Assembly: GCA_036266155.1 (NCBI GenBank)
Contig: DATANR010000011.1
Location: forward strand, 1 to 34,267
DNA length: 34,267 nucleotides
Direction of reading: 5' to 3'
From: SIAJ01 sp036266155
Lineage (GTDB): Bacteria > Planctomycetota > Planctomycetia > Gemmatales > Gemmataceae
The notes below the pieces were generated by a model that worked only from the letters and a program-made list of their open reading frames with translations, did not search any database and had not been told where the DNA came from. Below, piece after piece: positions 32,633 to 34,267 of this stretch. Each line of letters begins with the position of its first letter. The first letter of the stretch is position 1. A program made the translations under genes and the position numbers.

Positions 32633-32698
32633 ATGGGACGTATGGGACCAAAAGGACGCATCGGTCCGCTTGGTCCTATACGTCCCATTTGATCCTAT
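32633..32698. repeat. Palindrome of 9-bp repeats at the methyltransferase stop
   Basis: Arms 32633-32650 and 32671-32688 (18 nt) pair with one mismatch. An inner GGAC/GTCC hairpin sits in the 20-nt loop. Each arm is itself a repeat of a 9-nt unit of the form ATGGGACGT, and three degenerate copies run through 32672-32698, the last covering the TAG stop codon of the methyltransferase. Terminator function is possible, but the short-period repeat structure is more typical of dispersed repeats. Confidence 0.75.
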
Positions 32699-33642
32699 GC
32701 CGCCCGGGCCGGTTCCTTACCGTCTTCGAACCGCAGCCGCGAACCTTCGACATAGCCGGCGTGGGTCTCCGTGCTGATCCAGCGCCGGCCCAGCGCTTCG
32801 GCCGCAGCCCCAGTGATGTTGCTTCCGGCAAATGGGTCGAACACCAGCTGACCTTCGGCGGTTAAGAAGCGGACGAAGAACTCGGGCAACTCGTACGGGA
32901 AGCGGGCCGGATGCGGGGCGATGGCCGCCTCGCGACAGCGGCGCAGGTACAACTCGTTCGATCGCGTGTTTGGCACGCTCATCAAATTCGGCGGAATGGC
33001 GCCGCCGTTGTCGCGGCCAAAGTGCGGGCCAATCTCGTGCTGGCTCGGCCGCATTGCGACGTCATAGCCGTCGCGCAGGAGCCGCTTCATCGACTTGCTA
33101 TAGGGCTTCAACACCTGCCGATTGTCCGCTTGCGGATGTTCCGTCTTGGAGAGCCACCAGATCGGGTTCACCGAGTCCTTGACCCGCGTCCGCTTGATGG
33201 TCACCCATTCGGCCGGCGTCGGCAGGCGCGACGGATTGAACCAATAGAAGTCTTGTGCAAGATGAAAGATCTTGCAGAGTCGAATGACGAGTTCGTACTG
33301 ATACAGCGAACGGGTCGGGCTGCCGGAGTTCCACGCGCCGCCGATCTCGAAGACGAAGCTGCCGTCCGGCCGCAGCACGCGATGGATTTCCTCGGCAAAC
33401 GGCCAGAACCATTCGATGTAGCCCTCGGCCGTCACGTTTCCGTAGGCTTTCTGTCGAATCAGCGCAAAGGGCGGCGACGTCATGATGAGCGCGATCGAGT
33501 CGTCGGGAATCTGGCGCAGCACCGCCAGCGCATCGGCGTGGTAGGCCCGGCCCAGCGGCGTCGAGTAGGCGGGCTCGATGTCGAGCTTGGGAAACTTTCC
33601 CTTGGCAAGCGGGGCAGGTCGGCGCGCAGCAGTAGCGGACAA
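32695..33642 (-). CDS. Orphan beta-class DNA methyltransferase
   Basis: A 315-residue DNA amino-methyltransferase. The catalytic motif TSPPF lies at 55-59, and the SAM-binding motif FDPFAGS lies near the C-terminus at 268-274. This order (catalytic motif first) defines the beta class. TSPPF is typical of N4-cytosine enzymes but does not exclude N6-adenine. The target-recognition region is the central 100-250. The start is TTG 33642, supported by AGGAGG 9 nt upstream on the minus strand, with no ATG in frame before an upstream stop at 33691. No restriction endonuclease gene is nearby, so it may be a solitary enzyme or part of a scattered system. Confidence 0.88.
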   Translation of the reverse strand: MSATAARRPAPLAKGKFPKLDIEPAYSTPLGRAYHADALAVLRQIPDDSIALIMTSPPFALIRQKAYGNVTAEGYIEWFWPFAEEIHRVLRPDGSFVFEIGGAWNSGSPTRSLYQYELVIRLCKIFHLAQDFYWFNPSRLPTPAEWVTIKRTRVKDSVNPIWWLSKTEHPQADNRQVLKPYSKSMKRLLRDGYDVAMRPSQHEIGPHFGRDNGGAIPPNLMSVPNTRSNELYLRRCREAAIAPHPARFPYELPEFFVRFLTAEGQLVFDPFAGSNITGAAAEALGRRWISTETHAGYVEGSRLRFEDGKEPARAA

Positions 33643-33651
33643 AGGGGTTGG

Positions 33652-33657
33652 CCTCCT
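33652..33657 (-). promoter_or_regulatory. Ribosome-binding site for a TTG start
   Basis: AGGAGG on the minus strand, 9 nt before the TTG at 33642. It decides the start of the methyltransferase gene, which has no in-frame ATG. Confidence 0.65.
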
Positions 33658-33757
33658 GCCAAGTAGCGCCCATTCCGTGGGCGCGGCCCCTTATCGCGAA
33701 GATGGAGAAAAGTGCAAGGTCAGGATAACGGACGAAGCCCCGTTCGCACGGCAACGA

Positions 33758-34240
33758 TTAGCCAGCTGCCGGCACGGCCGCTGCCTTCTTGCGGGACATT
33801 CGGCACCCGATCACGTGGTCCAGCGAATAAATGCCGCTGCCGAGAACGATGATTGCGAGGCACATGACGCCGAGGACCATGTTGTACTCCGGCCCGATCG
33901 TCAGATACTTGGCGCGCACGTTAATTGACCGGATGACCTGCGTTTGCTGGTCGCCCGACACGATCAGGATGGCCCCGACTTGAACGATGCCGAGGACCAC
34001 GGCCGCGACGCGCGACCCCAGGCCGAGCAACATGGCAATACCGCACACGAGTTCGGCGGCGCCGACGGCCGTTTGCGTCGACCGCGAGACGCCGGCAATC
34101 AATTCGGACGACTGATCGGTCGAATTCTCCAAACCAATGTCGAGCTTGATCCATCCGTGAACGACAAAGATGGCGGCCAACCCCAGCCGCAAGAGCAACG
34201 ACGCGAACGATGGTCTCGGCGCAAGCAAGGTCGTATTCAT
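33758..34240 (-). CDS. DoxX family membrane protein
   Basis: A 160-residue DoxX-like membrane protein. The N-terminal motif FASLLLRLGLAAIFVVHGWIK (about residues 12-32) is the family's first helix, and three further helices lie at about 56-76, 79-95 and 118-140. The GAAELVCGIAMLLGLG block (about 60-75) is characteristic. Members have been linked to thiosulfate oxidation or to redox stress, but most are uncharacterised. GGAG on the minus strand lies 8 nt before ATG 34240. The basic, Ala-rich C-terminus is variable in the family. It is the last gene before the window edge. Confidence 0.85.
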   Translation of the reverse strand: MNTTLLAPRPSFASLLLRLGLAAIFVVHGWIKLDIGLENSTDQSSELIAGVSRSTQTAVGAAELVCGIAMLLGLGSRVAAVVLGIVQVGAILIVSGDQQTQVIRSINVRAKYLTIGPEYNMVLGVMCLAIIVLGSGIYSLDHVIGCRMSRKKAAAVPAAG

Positions 34241-34267
34241 CGGCAGGTCTCCGTTGGAGAGAGGGCC

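Noticed and set aside
1..34267. CRISPR array, prophage, integrase or insertion sequence
   Set aside because: No regularly spaced direct repeats, no transposase or phage-type proteins, and no tRNA-associated attachment site were seen. The palindromes found are single elements without an encoded recombinase in the window.

Overview
The window is about 34 kb of high-GC, densely coded chromosomal DNA with short intergenic gaps, both strands in use and few strong Shine-Dalgarno sites. The gene set suggests a planctomycete, probably of the Gemmata/Pirellula side. The pointers are secreted two-domain acetylxylan-esterase-like hydrolases, secreted HEAT-like paralogues, a small DUF3467 protein, a membrane protein with an Asp/Arg repeat tail, and palindromic repeats at gene ends. 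This assignment is an inference from gene types; no rRNA or other marker is present. I see no tRNA, rRNA, CRISPR array, transposase, integrase or phage gene.

Layout: 1-2985 (+) holds a DUF488 protein, a tiny membrane peptide, and a sugar epimerase translationally coupled to an ADP-ribosylglycohydrolase. 3066-8122 (+) encodes exported proteins: a C45-type Ntn hydrolase with an M1-peptidase-like tail, then two tandem paralogous HEAT-like proteins. 8204-14117 (-) is a run reading DUF393, YhaM-like exoribonuclease, RNase R, sarcosine-oxidase-like flavoenzyme and aldose 1-epimerase. 14432-17560 contains panB (+), a convergent HAD phosphatase (-), RNase III (+), a zinc-ribbon protein and a membrane protein. 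17628-20383 (-) holds a TPR protein with an internally duplicated domain and a single-domain response regulator. 20532-26412 holds a YycJ/WalJ-type metallo-hydrolase, a D-threonine-aldolase-type PLP enzyme (-), a large esterase, a DUF3467 protein and CobL.

26742-30672 (+) is a 2-oxoacid dehydrogenase operon (E1 alpha, E1 beta, E2; no E3 in the window). A RelE/ParE-type toxin-antitoxin pair sits between the two E1 subunit genes with 4- and 3-nt gaps, so that it is read as part of the operon and its toxin gene carries the ribosome-binding site of E1 beta. This is the most unusual arrangement in the window. The remainder (-) is TatD, a charged-repeat membrane protein, a double-ACT protein, an orphan beta-class DNA methyltransferase and a DoxX protein.

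Four different palindromic elements (near 8120, 17587, 19894 and 32633) lie directly at the 3' ends of genes. Two of them include the stop codon of the neighbouring gene. They may be terminators, mobile palindromic repeats, or both.
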